Origin: Cristatella mucedo
Taxonomy: Eukaryota > Bryozoa > Phylactolaemata > Cristatellidae
Direction: 5' to 3'
DNA length: 64,000 nt
Assembly: GCA_009760855.2 (NCBI GenBank)
Contig: WPIO01000012.1
Location: 3,876,501-3,940,500 of the forward strand
The notes beneath the pieces were generated by a model. It was not told the origin of the DNA and searched no databases. It was given only the letters and a program-made list of their open reading frames with translations. Positions 20,720-35,085 of the stretch are shown piece by piece. The position numbers and the translations under genes are program-made. Position 1 is the first letter of the stretch; the number at the start of each line of letters is the position of its first letter.

Positions 20720-22980
20720 TATTTAAGACGTTATGACCGAGCACAGCTTGAAGTGGGTCACATTTTCGAATTTCTTGGAAGTTAGGCTGTTAAAAGACAA
20801 GGACGTTGTAAATGTAATCCCAAGTATTTGTGATTGAAAGTTGACCAGAAATTGTAAGCAAAAATAGTTTTTAAGATGCTTATAGCCAATAAGTAGTACA
20901 TTGAGATCAATAATTTGAGTTTCTGTGAATGCAATGCGAAGGTAGCAGTGTTTTTTCGGCGAGCTTCGTAAATGAAAGTGGTTCAGCCCGAAACGGACGC
21001 CAGACCATCATTTGAAACTATAAAAACGTTGAATTTTCAAACTAATGACACTTTTCTGAGTTCAAGTCTCCAACAGGTAGTAATAAGAATTAAAAAGCGT
21101 AAATCCAAATGAGCGGAGTTAGGCTGCGCCCTTTGGGGGAGTGGCGCAGTCGAGCGAATGGCTATCCAACTCCTTTATTTACTTTCCATAAGCATGTTTA
21201 TACTTGCAGCGTTACGCTCCTTTTCTGACCGGAAGTTCCTAACACTCGACAGCAATGTAGTCGTTCGGGATAATGTAAGTTACTGCCCGCCCACGGTATC
21301 TAGGGAGTCCATAGTCACCGGAGAGCAACCGCAGGCAGACACGCCCATTTTAAGTAAGTCTTATTAGCGTTATTCAAGAACCAATCGTGTTGCTTCAAGT
21401 GTTCTTGCTCGTCTATAATTTTCATTGTATCCAAATACCTTTAAATATTCAGAAGTCAGCCCTAAGCACAGTGCAGCATTACGTTTGGCCGCGCATTGCT
21501 TTAGTCGTCACAGATTGCGCTAGGCTCAGATAATTTTTGGGTACACGCCTCAAAAAAGACCGCTGGACAATTTAATATTATTTATCGGTCAAAATTAACA
21601 CAGAATAAATTTTTTAATTTAAAATTATCTCTATATTTTCATATCTTTAGTTGATTTTATATCCACAATCAGGCAGGTAACACCTTCGAATAGGTGTTGA
21701 GCTCTGGCATCGCTCTGCGATGTCCCGAGTAGCGTACGAGAATAATTCCGGCGTAGTGACGCAGGTAGTCGTACGCCACCACGCTAGTTATTTGACTAAA
21801 TAGGTTTAACTTTGCATAGCCGTGCTGATTTCCGATAGTTTCAAAATGTTGTTGCCCGTGAAGGTTCCAGTATCCTCGTATCCCTCAGCTGGTGCCTCTC
21901 ACTCCCACGTGCCAATCACACTTCTTTCGTGTTGATGAGCCCAGTCAGAAAAGCATCAATTTCTATCTCGAGAGTTTTCCGCTCCATTTATGTGTCTGGC
22001 TTGGTTAGATTAGTATCTGAGTGTCGGCGTGCGGCGGCTACCGCGAGTCCCAAGTCTCGCATCCTATTGGGCTACCTCCAGCTATTGGCCATCGGCGACG
22101 TCAATTCCTTGCTCCCCTTCGATGCTATATGACCGAGTCACAACTTCTGCGGCCGCGCAATCGGCTCTCTCAGCTGCCGCGATATATCGCGGCGTCGCCG
22201 GAGCATCCAAAGCTGCAGCCGTGCAGATGTCGCGATTAATCAAGCGACTATTAGGGACGCTATAACGAAGCGCTACCTCGCAGCCCACGCATTCGTACGC
22301 TCCGACGTACACTCACTAGGCAAGATGTGCCCAAGCTTTTGGTTTGTGCTGAGGACTGATATGAAGCCTGACTTCTCCTGGAATACCTGTTCCAAATTTC
22401 GTTAAGCCTATGAGTGGGCTGAAGTGACTTTTGAAGGACCGAGATACCTCGGCCGTATGTTGCTGAGCGACCAGGGCTGCATTGGTAGTCGCGATACGCA
22501 GGACTCAAGTAATCTCTTCAGAAAGTCCGGCTAGAGCCGTTCGTATGGGTTCGCTGCACGTGTGCTGCCTCAGAAAGTGACCCGAAATGCCTGCTGTCTG
22601 CAGAGAGGCAACTTGTAGCAGTAGCAAAGCTGCCGAGCCGAAAAATGCTTGTCTTGGTCTTGCATGGTCTCGATGCTTGTCCTGTGGCTCGATATGCTAT
22701 CGTGCATCGGGTCGTGGCACTTGACCTTGTAGAACGGACCGTAATCTGACTTTTGTTTTGGTTTGTTTGAGTAGTTTTTGCAGCATAATCTAGATGAATT
22801 GCACATGTACTAACTAGACTTACAGCCAATAAGCCTGTACTATGTCAAGCCCGTGCCTCACGTGATGCACTGAGGCGTACATGTATTTCCTGGTCCTCAC
22901 TACCTGGTGCTTTCTTCCTAATGCAGCGAGCATCGGCGATAGATAGGTGCTTCTCCCTCATCGCTACCTGCTGCACGGGC
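20720..22980. other. Unassigned stretch upstream of OCIAD1
   Basis: Apart from the candidate signal-peptide exon at 21158-21274, no gene or repeat copy is recognised. 22020-22270 is CpG-rich with overlapping open frames. OCIAD1 promoter or 5' untranslated exons may lie near the right end. Confidence 0.35.
21158..21274 (+). CDS. Candidate first exon with signal peptide, unknown gene
   Basis: An ATG opens MAIQLLYLLSISMFILAALR, a hydrophobic leader of about 18 residues, then SFSDRKFLTLDSNVVVRDN and a strong aat/gtaagt donor in phase 0 after 39 codons. No continuation was identified. It may be a first exon of a secreted or membrane protein, or chance. Confidence 0.3.
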
Positions 22981-22981
22981 A

Positions 22982-23174
22982 ATGCTGTGCCGACCCAGCT
23001 ACATGGCAACCGTTGGTGCATCTTACTTGCAGACCGACAATGGCACCAGCAGCCTTAACGAAGGCACAACCGGCGGTGAGAAGGCCCATTCAGCAGCCAT
23101 GCCTCGGATGCAGCTCACCAAAGCCGAGCTCGAAGTTCTCGAACAGTGTCGCGTAGACAGCTTTTATAAGCGCA
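22982..23174 (+). CDS. OCIAD1: OCIAD1 coding exon 1
   Basis: The first in-frame ATG follows an upstream stop at 22940. The exon ends LTKAELEVLEQCRVDSFYKR plus one base at a gca/gtaagt donor (phase 1). The alternative start at 23003 (MATVGASYLQ) is nearer the usual family length. Confidence 0.85.
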
Positions 23175-26100
23175 GTAAGTGCATGCTTCGGTGCGGCGGC
23201 GGTACAGCTCTGGTGCCTGCTGTCGATGTTATCGCCCCTGCATCAGGGCCCCCCCCCCCCACTTCGGCCGAGCGTGGCTAGCTGCAGCTATGAGCTGCGC
23301 GCGTGCACACCTGTCTATCGTGTATCTCTTTGCAGGCTTGCCGCTCAGCGTGGCTTTCATGGCAGCCGTGCAAGTCCTCACGAGGAGAGGTAGGCAGACA
23401 GAGACCTAAAGAGCCAGCGCACTGCCAGATGTGGTGCTTACTTCGAGGGCAGTGTAGTGGCTCCTGAGCTTCCGTGGCAGCAGGGTGCCGATCTTTCGAG
23501 AGACTGCTGCCTCGGTCCAGCTCACAACGAACTGTCTGATTGGTCGAGGCAAGCCGGTTATGCCTGTTACGAGTCGTGGCAATGGCTGGCCAAGGGCATA
23601 GGCATGGGAGTGTTTCCAAGTTCGTCATAGAAACCCGGTTGTTTTATCGTGCAGGGTTTTGCATGTGGCTCCGAATTTGTTCCTTGCTCCATCTGACGAG
23701 TCCTATTCCACATTCCAGGCACGTTGGCTCTTCATCCGAGGTGGGGAGCCTATCCTAAGGTGTTTGGTGAGTTTCCATTTTAAGCTCTGCTGCCACTATT
23801 TATTGTATGCTTGGATTGATCGTGGCAATCTCATAAGAGCTTCAATTTGTTTTGCCGTGAAAGCAAAAAGTGATTGATATGGCATTGTTCTCGGGGGGGG
23901 GGGGGAAGGGAATGCTTTGCTCTCTGACTTCATACCCTAGTGATGACCTTTTTGGCCCCTCAGGTTGCTGTGTCCTCTTGATTGTCAGTTAGGCCCTTCC
24001 GAGCCCATCCTGCGCAAGTGCCTATTGGGCCAAAGAAAATCCCTGACCTTTTCGTGTGTGCTTTGCATGCATGTTTGTGCATGATTCAGTGCAATTTACT
24101 AGCAATTACAAACTGGTGGCTGTTAATTTCTTCATGCTTGCTTTGGCATGGTGGCAAGCGTGACTTGAGGATGTTTTTTCATGCTTGATATCTTGCACGT
24201 CAGTAACCATTAGGTACTGATTCTCTTGCAGCGATTATTATTATTATTATGAATGGCTAGTGTCATTGAATGTCAGCCATAAAATTGAGCTGAGGATGAG
24301 GAGAGCAGCAGCGAGCTCCTGGCTGCCGTGATGTCCCAAATATCATCAGTTGTGCATGGCAATGTTGATATTGAGTAACCCGTCATGCATGTGAAAAGAC
24401 TTCTTGACCGATAATGCTGTATTTTAATGTGAAAACAGCAGCAACGAATTTGCATAGATTTTGAATTTATGTGAAGACTTTGGATTTGTTCTGTACTTAC
24501 TTCCTGCAAAATGTGCTGCTTTCACAGATTGCATCTAGCTATCTAGATATATGTGCCCAGGAAGGCATCTTGATTATTTCTTGTAGGCTGATTTCTTCCT
24601 TGATTATTTCTTGGAGGCTGAATTCTTTTGTTTGGGGAGTTACGTCCTTTTGGGAAGTCGCTTCGGAGACGTCCTATTACGCTGCTCTGTGCAGGCCTGT
24701 GTTGTCTTGCCGAGCAGTTTAGCCATGCACCAGCATTGTGATCTAGTCAGATAATAATAATAATAATGCACTTGATAAAGCACCCTCATAGAACTCAATC
24801 TCATTCTAGGTGCTTTACATTTGCTGCAAAGGGAAATGCAATGGAATTGTGAGTAATAGTATGCTTGATAAACATACAACATGAATAACATGGTTAGGGG
24901 TGACATGCACGGGGTCAGCATGCAAGTTTGGTTAGTGGCAGCATGCACAGTGTCAGCACATGAAGGACGAATCACAGGGACCCACTAAATGCTGTTCGAA
25001 ATAGGTGTGTTTTGTTTTTAAGTTCTTTTTAAACGTGGTCAAGTCAGGGGATGTTCTGATGCAAGTCGGGAATGACTTCCAGGATGTGGGAGCATACGAA
25101 CTAAATGCACGGTCTCTAAAGGATTTGAGGTTTGCACGAGGTATTTGTAGACTGTTGGATTCCGAAAAGCGGGTGGTACTATGCTTGGCCTGGTGGGGGA
25201 GTAGATCTGAGAGATAGGCTGGATCCAAAGAATGAAGGGACCTAAAAGTGAGCGACAAAACCTTGAATTCAATCCGTTGCTTGACTGGGAGCCAGTGCAG
25301 GTCGGCGAGAAGTGGTGTGATGTGGCAACTGCTGCGCTCAAGACAGACAAGCCTAGCTGCAGAGTTTTGCGCCAGCTGTAATCACCTGATTGCACATGCC
25401 GGTAGGCCAGCAAGCAGTGAGTTACAGAAGTCGAGACGTGATGTCACGAATGCATGGACCAACTTAGACGTGGTATCCTTATCTAAACAAGCCCGAATTT
25501 TAGCAATGTTATGTTATGATCTCCTGGGACTGTGTGGGCTCTGGCTCGTTTTGGCTGCTCTAGCTGTGCTGACTTGAGTGGGGACCATGTTTTTGCTGCC
25601 GTACACCTTACAAACAGAAATTCTCGGCTTCTATTGAATGCACGAGTTGAGGCTGACTCTAAAGTAACGATCTGTTCTCTGACGGCTAGAACTAGGCATC
25701 GTGGTGGCACGCTAGGTAAAGCGATTGCTTTTCACTACCTCGGTCCCGATGTTGTGGGTTCGAATCCTGTAGTAGACGATCCTTTATCGCCTCTGCAAGT
25801 GGTAGCGATAGTCGTAAAGGCTCTTCTGTCACTATACAAAAGAGGCTGTTTAATCAGCTAGTATTTTTTTATTTTAGTTTTTACCATGCAGGCAAGTAAC
25901 ATCGTGGTTAAAAAAAGTTATATGTTAGCTGATTCAACAGCAGCATTTATAAAGAAGAGAAGAAGAGCCTTAACGGTGAACACCACTGCTTGCAATTGCC
26001 TATAAAGGATCGCCCACAGCTGGAATCGAACCCATGCCTCGACTAGAACATTTTCGCGCAGCAAATAGCGCAGCAGTTGGGCTGCAGTTGGAATTTCAGT

Positions 26101-29100
26101 ATTAATTAGGTTAGCTGATTTATCAGCCTCATTTGCGTAGCAGCGGAAGAGCCTGAACGGCTATCACTACTGCTAGCAGTGGGCAAAAAGAGATCGCCCA
26201 CTGCAGGGCTCAAGCCCACGACCTGGGTAGTGAAAAGCAAGCACCTTACCTCCTGGACAAAGACCCAGGGATGCACTGTTGCTCGGTAGGTGCCAGCCAC
26301 CATGACCCATACACTGGCCAAGACAGACCTAGTGGTACTGCCGGCCAGTCAGCCTCAATCAGGCAGCTAGCTGGGGCATCAGGCCAACTGTTCAATAAAA
26401 AAGCCTTAGCAACAGAGGCTGCAGTTCGATGGGGTAAGCAATACCGATGGCATAGGTGCAAAGGCAGCAAGTTACAAGTAGCACGACTCCCAGGACGCAA
26501 GGACACAAATTTTGATCAACGCTCGATTCTTCTTGTTTGCTGGAGATGCTAGGAAGGACTGAGCACCGGTGTCACTGCTTGAAAGTGGTCAGCTCTGACT
26601 GCTCGTAATTGCCTGCATGGTAAAAACTAAAATAAAAAATACTAGCTAATTAAACAGCCTCTTTTGTATAGTGACGGAAGAGCCTTTACGACGATCCCCA
26701 CCACTTGCAGAGGCAATAAAGGATCGTCTACTACAGGATTCGAACCCACAACATCGGGACCGAGGTAGTGAAAAGCAATCACCTTACCTAGTATGCCACC
26801 ACGGTGCCTAGCTCTAGCCGTCAGAGAACAGATCGTTACTTTACTTCAGCCTCAACTCGTGCATTCAATAGAAGCCGAGAATTTCTGTTGCTGCCGATGA
26901 GCAAGCCGAAGCAGCTGCCTTTGCATGCTGTCTCTCAGTGAAGGCAGCCAAGGGTTTTTTCTCCACTCATCGTGGAGTTTAATCTGAAAATTGAATGACG
27001 ATCAAACCAGTTTAAAAATAGTAAACCTAGTCTCCTGACCTGACCACATTTAAAAGGAACCTAAAAACACACCTATTTAGGACAGCATTTAGTGGGTCCC
27101 TGTGATTCGTCCTTCGTGTGCTTATGCGTGCAGACACTGTGCGTGCTGCCACTAACCACATTTGCATGCTGACCCTGTGCATGTCACCCCTAACCATATT
27201 ATTCATTTCGTTTGTTTTTTTCAAGCATGATTTTACTTACCATTCAATGTCATTTCACTTTACAGCAAATGTAAAGCGCCTAGAGAGAGATTAGGTTCTC
27301 TGAGGGCGCTTTATCAAGTGAATTATTATTATTATTATTATTAGTCTCCCTTGCAAACTCGAAAGCTTAGCCTTCAAAACTGGCTCGGCCGGTATAATCC
27401 ATATAGCCTCTGCACGGAGAGTCAAGTTGTACTATTCCAGAAAGTTGTTTTACCGTACATCAGCTCCACAGTCAAGTCGGCTTGCGTTAAGTTTTGTATC
27501 ATTGCAAAAATAAATTTGGGCCTGCTTAGGTAATGATGCTGCATCCAAGTTGGTCCATGCGTTTGTGACATCCCTTCCAGACTTCTGTAACTTGCTACAT
27601 CCAGGTCTTCCTATCTGTGTAATAAGTTGCTTGCTGTAGGTGCAAAACTATTCAGCTAGGTTTGTGTGTCGTGATTATCGGAACTGCCACATTATCCCCT
27701 TCTCACCAATCTGCAGTTGCGCACCATTTAACATCATATTGGTCCTGTCACTCACTTCCGCACCTTGGTCCCTCTATTCTTTTGACGTGATATACCTATC
27801 TGACACATTCAAGACCGTTCCTGTGCACCGAAAGCCTGGAACTCACTACCGCCTGGCATATCTAAATCCTCTGACTTGACAACATTAAAATAAAATTAAA
27901 AATCCACTTGATCCACATAGTGTTTGTTCCTTCCATGTGAACTGTCTTTTATGTGCTTAACCTTGCTGAAATCGTTCGTGTTATCAGTAATAAGCTGGTG
28001 TGATTCACTGCCAGCATATTTATTCAAATGCCTAGAAAGAGATAATTTTGTCTTAGTCTTAGCCCAGGGGTAAGGTGCTTGCATTTCACGACTCGGGTTG
28101 TGGGTTCGAGACCTGCCGTGGTCGATCCTTTATTGACCACTGCAATTTGTCATTCAAGCTGTCGGAATCTGCTGCACAACTGATAAACTGAATGCTTGCA
28201 TTGCCGACATTCGACACTGGGTGTCGGAAAATTTCTTGAAACTAAATGACGATAAAACCAAACTGCTGCTCATAGGACACCCTAAGCGTGTGGCTGGATT
28301 AAAAGGCTTTGCTCTTCTTATAGGTGATGCTGTTGTGCGACCATCACCGTGTGCTCGAAATTTAGGTGTCGTTTTAGACAGCTGCCTCAATTTTAAAAAT
28401 TTCATTCAGAAGACTGCTTCTGCAGCTAGCCCTCACTTCCGATCCCTATCCAAGATTAGGAGCTGTCTTCCACAGTGGCTTGCAAAAAATTTAACCAGCT
28501 CCTTAGTTCTGTCTTGGCTTGATTATTGTAATTCCCTTTTGGCTGGGCTACCAAAGAAATCAATTAGGCCACTGCAGCTGACAATGAATATGGCTGCAAG
28601 GGTAGTCTACAAGTCCCAGAAGTTTGAGCACGTGTCTCTCTTGCTAAAAGAGCTAGGGTGGATACCGGTTGAGCAGCGAATACAGAGCGAAGTTCTTATG
28701 CTGACCCACAAGGCCCGCCACGGCTTGGCTCCTTCGTACCTAGCTGAACTGCTGCACCAGTTTCAGCCTCTTCGTGCCCTCAGGTACTGTGTGGACAATA
28801 AATTAGCCGTCCCATTCCTCTGCTTAAAGACCGTTGGCAACAGAAGCTTTAGCTCCGCAGGTCCTAGACTGTGGAACTTGCTTTCACAATTCTTATGCAA
28901 CGACAGCTTCTCTCCAACTGCCGACCATGGCTCATCGTTCTCAGCAGTCCTGAGCTGCTTCTTCCATGCTACTCACTACCTCAACTGCTTTCCTGACTGC
29001 TATGCTTCCCAATTTCTCTTTGTTGGGTGACATGAAGTCTGTTGGCCACCGAATGCGTACCGAAAGCCGCTTAGGCTGTGAGTGCGCTATGCAAAACTCC

Positions 29101-32100
29101 CCTGCGTAGCACCCACATAGTCTTTATGGCTTTGTGGAGTTACAGATGGAGATACATACAAGTGGTGGTGGTAGCGGTGAAGGCTCTTGTGCTGCTATAT
29201 AAATGAGTCGTTAAATCATCTTATTTTTTGCTGCTATATAAACGTTTTAATAATCTTGCTGTTGTCGTCGTTGCCCTACTTTTCCACCGATCAGTTGGGT
29301 GCCTATCGTTTCCTGTATGTCATGGTCTGCTCTCGAATTCAGCACACCGGCATGAGTGCAACTGCTGTGCCCCCTGCTTTTTGTACTAGCGTTGTGATGG
29401 CATGGTTTGGGCTGGGTGTAAGAAGCACAGCTCCACTAGTGTCGTAGCTCTGCTAGCTGCTCTTCACATGCAGGTGCCGGTGCATTGGGCTTCTTCATGG
29501 GAAAGCTGTCGTACGCTTCGACGTGCCGCGACAAGCTTCTACAGGTTGAGGGCGGCACGATTGCACAAGCTGTAAGAGCCAGGCGTGACGGCCAGCATCC
29601 GATGGCCGGCTTTGCTGGACAGAGGTACGCCACCTGCCCTTCGGCTCAGGGCATGCATGCCCAGGCCCCTCTGTGCTCAAGAGGTGCAGCGTGCTTGAAA
29701 GCAGAGCTCCGGCCTATCCTGCTTCTGCTTGCATAAGCCCAGGTGATGCACATCCAAACTGGCACAATGATGTGTGTCAGCGATGCTGTCAGACATACCT
29801 AGTACCCCTGCATTGCCTCTAGACACACATCCTGCATCGCTGAGGCGATGTGGCCCTACCACCCAGCCCGTTTTCGTGATGTCCTTTCTGGGCCATCTGA
29901 TCGATCGATCGTCTCCGGGCATTTCGGGCTTTTTTTTATCGGCTTGGTCCCCTCCCCCAGCAAACCTTCACCGTCACCGAGAACTTGTCTGTCTGCCACT
30001 CCTGCAACTGCTGCTGCTGTCACTGCTCCTGCGGCTGCGACTGTAGCCTGAGCTGGAGTACAATAATTGCAGTGAAACCGTGACGGAGCAGCTTGGCGAG
30101 GGTGAAGCCAGCGATGAGGTGCACGATGACGACTCCGTCGGTAAGCCCTGCCCGGCCGGCAGCAGTGTTTAGGCTTCCCGGGCTGCCTGCGCACTGCAGC
30201 AGATGCCACTGGCAATCTTGCCTGGTGCCTAAATTGGCCAGTGTGCACCAATGCAGCCGGAAGTTGACTGCCAGAGCAGGCGCCCAGTCCTCCAATAGCA
30301 ACCTGCGGTCCCCTTGTGTTTGCTGACCAGACAGCACCTACTCCGTGCAAAGGGCTGGCCGGTGCTGTGAGGGCTCTCTCATGAAATCTGTATCCTAGGC
30401 GACCGAACATCCCTACTCCCCATCTCTGACAAAGCTATCCATCCAGCCACCATGCTCAAAGTTGAGCACGCACTTCGAAGAGCCATTTTTCACGTTTTAT
30501 GTGGAGCTCGCGTTCAATTGCAACCGTGCGACATCACAGGTAGACGAGATGCCGAAAAGTCGTACCGACTGGAGAAGCAACCTGTGCAGTGCTGTTTCTC
30601 GGCTACTAACCTTGCTTTCGGCAGTGCATTTATTAGGCTAGCTTTCCTCTGATTGTTTTCACATCTGTGATGTTTCAAGCAGCTGAGAAATGCATCGTGG
30701 AGTGGGCCCATTCATTTGATCGGCTCGCTAGCCACATGGCTGTCGTAATGAGCCGGTTGTGTGTGTCTTGACTGGGTGCCACTCTTTGTTAATCGCCGTG
30801 TCTCCCACAGCAGACGGGCCTTCGAGCGGTGCCGGGAATCCAGTGCACATTGATCCTACAGCGAGTGTCCTGTGGCCGTTTGGCTGAGACTTCTTCCAGT
30901 AGCTAGTATTCTTACGTTGGAAAGATTGACCTAGCAGTGATGGGATGTCTTGTATACAATGGAAGATTTGTATTCGTTGCACACATAAGCATCTAGATAT
31001 TTTGTGCTTGGTGTGTCTGTAAGCTCGAGAACTTAACTAGGCGATAGTTTAAATAGCTTACATGGTAATACAAAAATACACCAAAGCATCAGAACTTAAT
31101 TATATGAAAATATAACTCATTTGTGTAGCACCTTAAGAGAACTTTATCTTTATTCACGTACTTAACAAAGTCACGGGGCTCCAGTCCATTACCTCAAACG
31201 GTCACCATCACGACATCAAAAGCATTAACTTTGGCTTTGGTCGAGGCGAGCACCTTAACCTCGGGGCTAAACCAACTTCATTTTAAGTCATTTTTTAAAA
31301 TAACCTTTGTTTCGTCTGCACCTTCTTCTAAGACCAGTTTGTGTATCCCCTGACAAAATTGCATATGTGATCTTTGTCTGACTGGACACGTCATGTCGGC
31401 TCCAACTAAAGTTCTTGTTTGTGGAACAGAGACCGTACTTGACTGGCAGTATGCATTTCCTTAGCATGCCTTTAAAGTATTCGACATAGCTACAGCCCCC
31501 CCCCCCCAATGGCCTAATGTTCTCCTTGCAATTGGCATTGCCTCACGTAATCAATCGTCTACAGCTTGACCGTTAGCAGTCGGTGTCAAGGTAACTTTGT
31601 ACTCGATAGAATGCTAAGCAAAGTGAAGTGGCTGGGCCCTGTGTCGCTGCTGCTTGCTACGGTGCCTTGGATATGCTGTTTGGGCTGATGAAGGGATAGG
31701 CGGAAATGTGCATTTAGTGAAACTATGTACAGTACTTTCATATAGCACTGGGCTGATTTCAGTCCACTTCCTAGCAATATAGAAGGGGCATTGTGTTAGG
31801 CATGACCACTAGTTCGACTAAAATTAATTTAAAAAACAGCATCATACAACTTAAATGGGAACAACCGAGCAATATGCATGTGTCTGAACAAATGCTTAGT
31901 GGAGTGGCCTAACGATGTCTCACCTTTCCCCTGCCCACCATGATGGACTGCACAGAGCCATGATATGTGCCGACTGGTGGCCTGAGTTAATAGTGTGGAA
32001 GCGCCTGTAGCACTCTAGGAGAACTTAATCTCTTCTATGCCGGGAAGGAAGCGTGTCAATTGGTTAGCATTAGAATGCACATTATCAGAGTGCATAAGTG

Positions 32101-35053
32101 CACGAAGTACAATTCCCATGGACATATTAATCATGTGAGGAATGGGATATTTTAAGTCATGGATGTCGTGACGTTTGTCTGGAGAAAGTTTCAGGCTTTG
32201 ATAGCATATGAACTGGAATTACGGTCTCCAAAGGACTTGATGTTGATTTGATTTGATGTTGATTTGAGGTCAGCTAAGTGACTTGAGCTAGCCGAGTGAG
32301 TGATGTAGTGTCATGCCTGATTGGGAAATATTTCGAATAGGTAGGCCGGAGCAAGAGAATGAAAAAACCTAAAAATAAGTGACAAAATCTCTAAGTCGAT
32401 TCACTGCTTTATGGAGGGGCAATGCAAGTCGGTGAGAAGTGGTGTCATGGGGCAATCGTGACATTCACGACCGACAAGTCCAGCTGCCGAGTTTTGCACT
32501 TTTTGCAGCATCTTATTGCCCAGGCCGGTAGACCAGCAAGCAGTGGGTTGCAGAAGTCGAGATGGGATCTCACAAATGCATGGACCAGCATGGCTGTTGT
32601 GTCCTTGTCTAGGCAGGCCCGAATTTTTTGTGCTGGTATATTGCTGAAAGAATGAGGATGTAGCTGTGGAGCCGATGTGGTCATGTAGTAAATGGTCACT
32701 TTCAAACAGGTCTGCCAGATTCCATGCAGATGCTACCGGACATATGCTAGCCGGGCTCGTTTTGATGATATCGCTTTTCAATTTCTGACTAAAACTGGTT
32801 TGCCCATATGTATTGAGTTTGTTTTATTGTCATTCAATTTGAGAAACGTTACTGCCGTCTAAGTGCAAAACTCAGCAATACATCCTGCAAGGGAGTTTGG
32901 AATGGAAACAGAAGCAGCTGAGTGGCATCAGCATAAAAATGAAATCCTAGATTGTCCATAGTGATTGGCATCGGCAACAAGGTGACAGTATAAATCGTTA
33001 AAAGAAATAGACCAAACGCTGGTCCCTAGGGTACCTCAAACTTTAAAAGTTTCTGAATGACAGTTGTCGATTGATATTAACACTCGGAAATCTTCCACTG
33101 AGATAAGGCTTGAAACCATCACATTCCAGTGGCAATGATGCCCAGGCAAGATGACAGGGGCTGAAGAACTTAAGTGATGAATGGTATCACCCACTGCTGA
33201 GAGAGCACTTAGAAGTGACATCAATGTCTTTGACCCGTGTCAGTTTTCCGAGAGGTTGTATAAAGAATATATATGAATATATATATATATTTTCAATAAT
33301 ATTGAAGAATATAAAAGGGCCAAGAACTTATCCTCGTGGGATACGATAGAACAATGGCGATTCGAACCAAGCCTGAGCTTAATCAGCCATGCCTATCTCG
33401 TTGTTCTCTTATTATCGCCCAATAGGATATTAGATTCACCTGAGTCAGGTGCCGGCAATAAATCAAGAATTGACCTGTTCCAAAGTGCCCTTTCATTAGG
33501 CGACCACATCAGCCTCATAGTCAAGTCTGCCTGCTTTCAATTACATAACATTGTTAAAATTCGGGCTGTTAAAATTCGGGCTTTTTTAGACAGGGATCTA
33601 AATTAGTCAATGCATTTGTGATATCCCATCTCGATTTCTGTAACTCACAGGTGGCTGGCCTACCGTCCTGTGCAATCAGGCACTTACAGCCTGTGCAAAG
33701 CTCTGCAGCTAGGCTTGTCTATCGTGTATGTTGCAGTTGTCACACCACTTCTTGCCGACCTGCACTGGCTCCCAGTCAAGCAGCAAATTGACTTCTTCAA
33801 GGTTCTGTCACTCACCTTTAGGTTCCGTCATTCTTTGGCTCCAGCATACTTATCAGATATACTCCCCCACCATGCTAGCATCATACCATCTGCTTTTCTG
33901 AATCTAATCGCTTAGGTACACCTGGTACGAGCTTGAAATCCTTTGGAGACTGTGCCTTTAGTTGGTATGCTCCTAAAGCCAGGAACTCACTTCAGACTGG
34001 TTTTACAACATCCCCTGACTTGACGACATTTATAAAGAAGCTAAAAACAGATCTATTTATCAAGTATTTGGTGGGTCCGTGTGATTCATCCTATGTGTGT
34101 TTGTGCGTGCTGACAATGTGCATCTGCCACTAGCCATATTTGCATGCTGACCCTGTGCATGTCACTTCGAACCATGGTATGCTTGTCATTGAGCATGCTA
34201 CCACTAACCATCCGACCATGCTTCCTTTGCAGCATATGTAAAGTGCCTAGAAAGAGATCAAGTTCTCTAATGGTTCTATACAAATGTATTGGTATTATTA
34301 TTATTATTATTATCAAGCAGGACCAGGCAATACAACGATAGCTGCTACTGAGATTGTGTCGTTGGTCACACGGAGGAGAGTAATTTTAGTAGAATAGTGT
34401 CGCTTAAACCTCAGCTGAAATTTTTCTGATTAGTCATTTTAGTCAATGTCTTTCACAAGCTGGTCAACACCAATCTTTCCAAGAATCTTGAACAAAAAGA
34501 GAGACTGAGCAGCAATTTACTTAGACCCTTGGAATCCAATCCAGGCTTTTTAGGTATAAGCCTGACGACGGTAGGTTTGAATGGCTTTGTACAGACCCCT
34601 TTATCCTATGAAGCTTTAAAAACAGAGTGTTGTGTTGTGGGTGTGCGAAGTGTATCCACCAGTGAAGATCTAAGATAGGATTATGTAAGGTCTGCAGGTG
34701 ATTGATGAGCTCGTTTTAATGGCGTTAACGGCGAATGTCAAGAAAATACTATTAAAATGTGTCCGGCAATCGACTATTTGTTAAGGGAATCTTTCAAAAG
34801 ACAGACAATTTAAAAATGGAATCAGAAGTTCTGACGACTTCCACATAAAAGAAGAACAAAAAGGATTATTCAAACCATGTTTATCCCGAATGTACACCAA
34901 GAGCAATATGTCTACCGGTAACAAATTTACCTATCTTTGAATCATAAGGCTTGTATCCCAACTTGTCGAACTTTGGTAGAGTGAGGTACATGCATGAAGT
35001 TTGTTGAGGTGCATTCTTGTGACTTTCATACAGTTTATTTTTAGTGTAGCTTG

Positions 35054-35085
<32 letters not shown>

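Noticed and set aside
29856-30410. 184-codon minus-strand frame opposite OCIAD1
   Set aside because: GC-rich DNA with few stops; it lies opposite a supported plus-strand exon and shows no motif.
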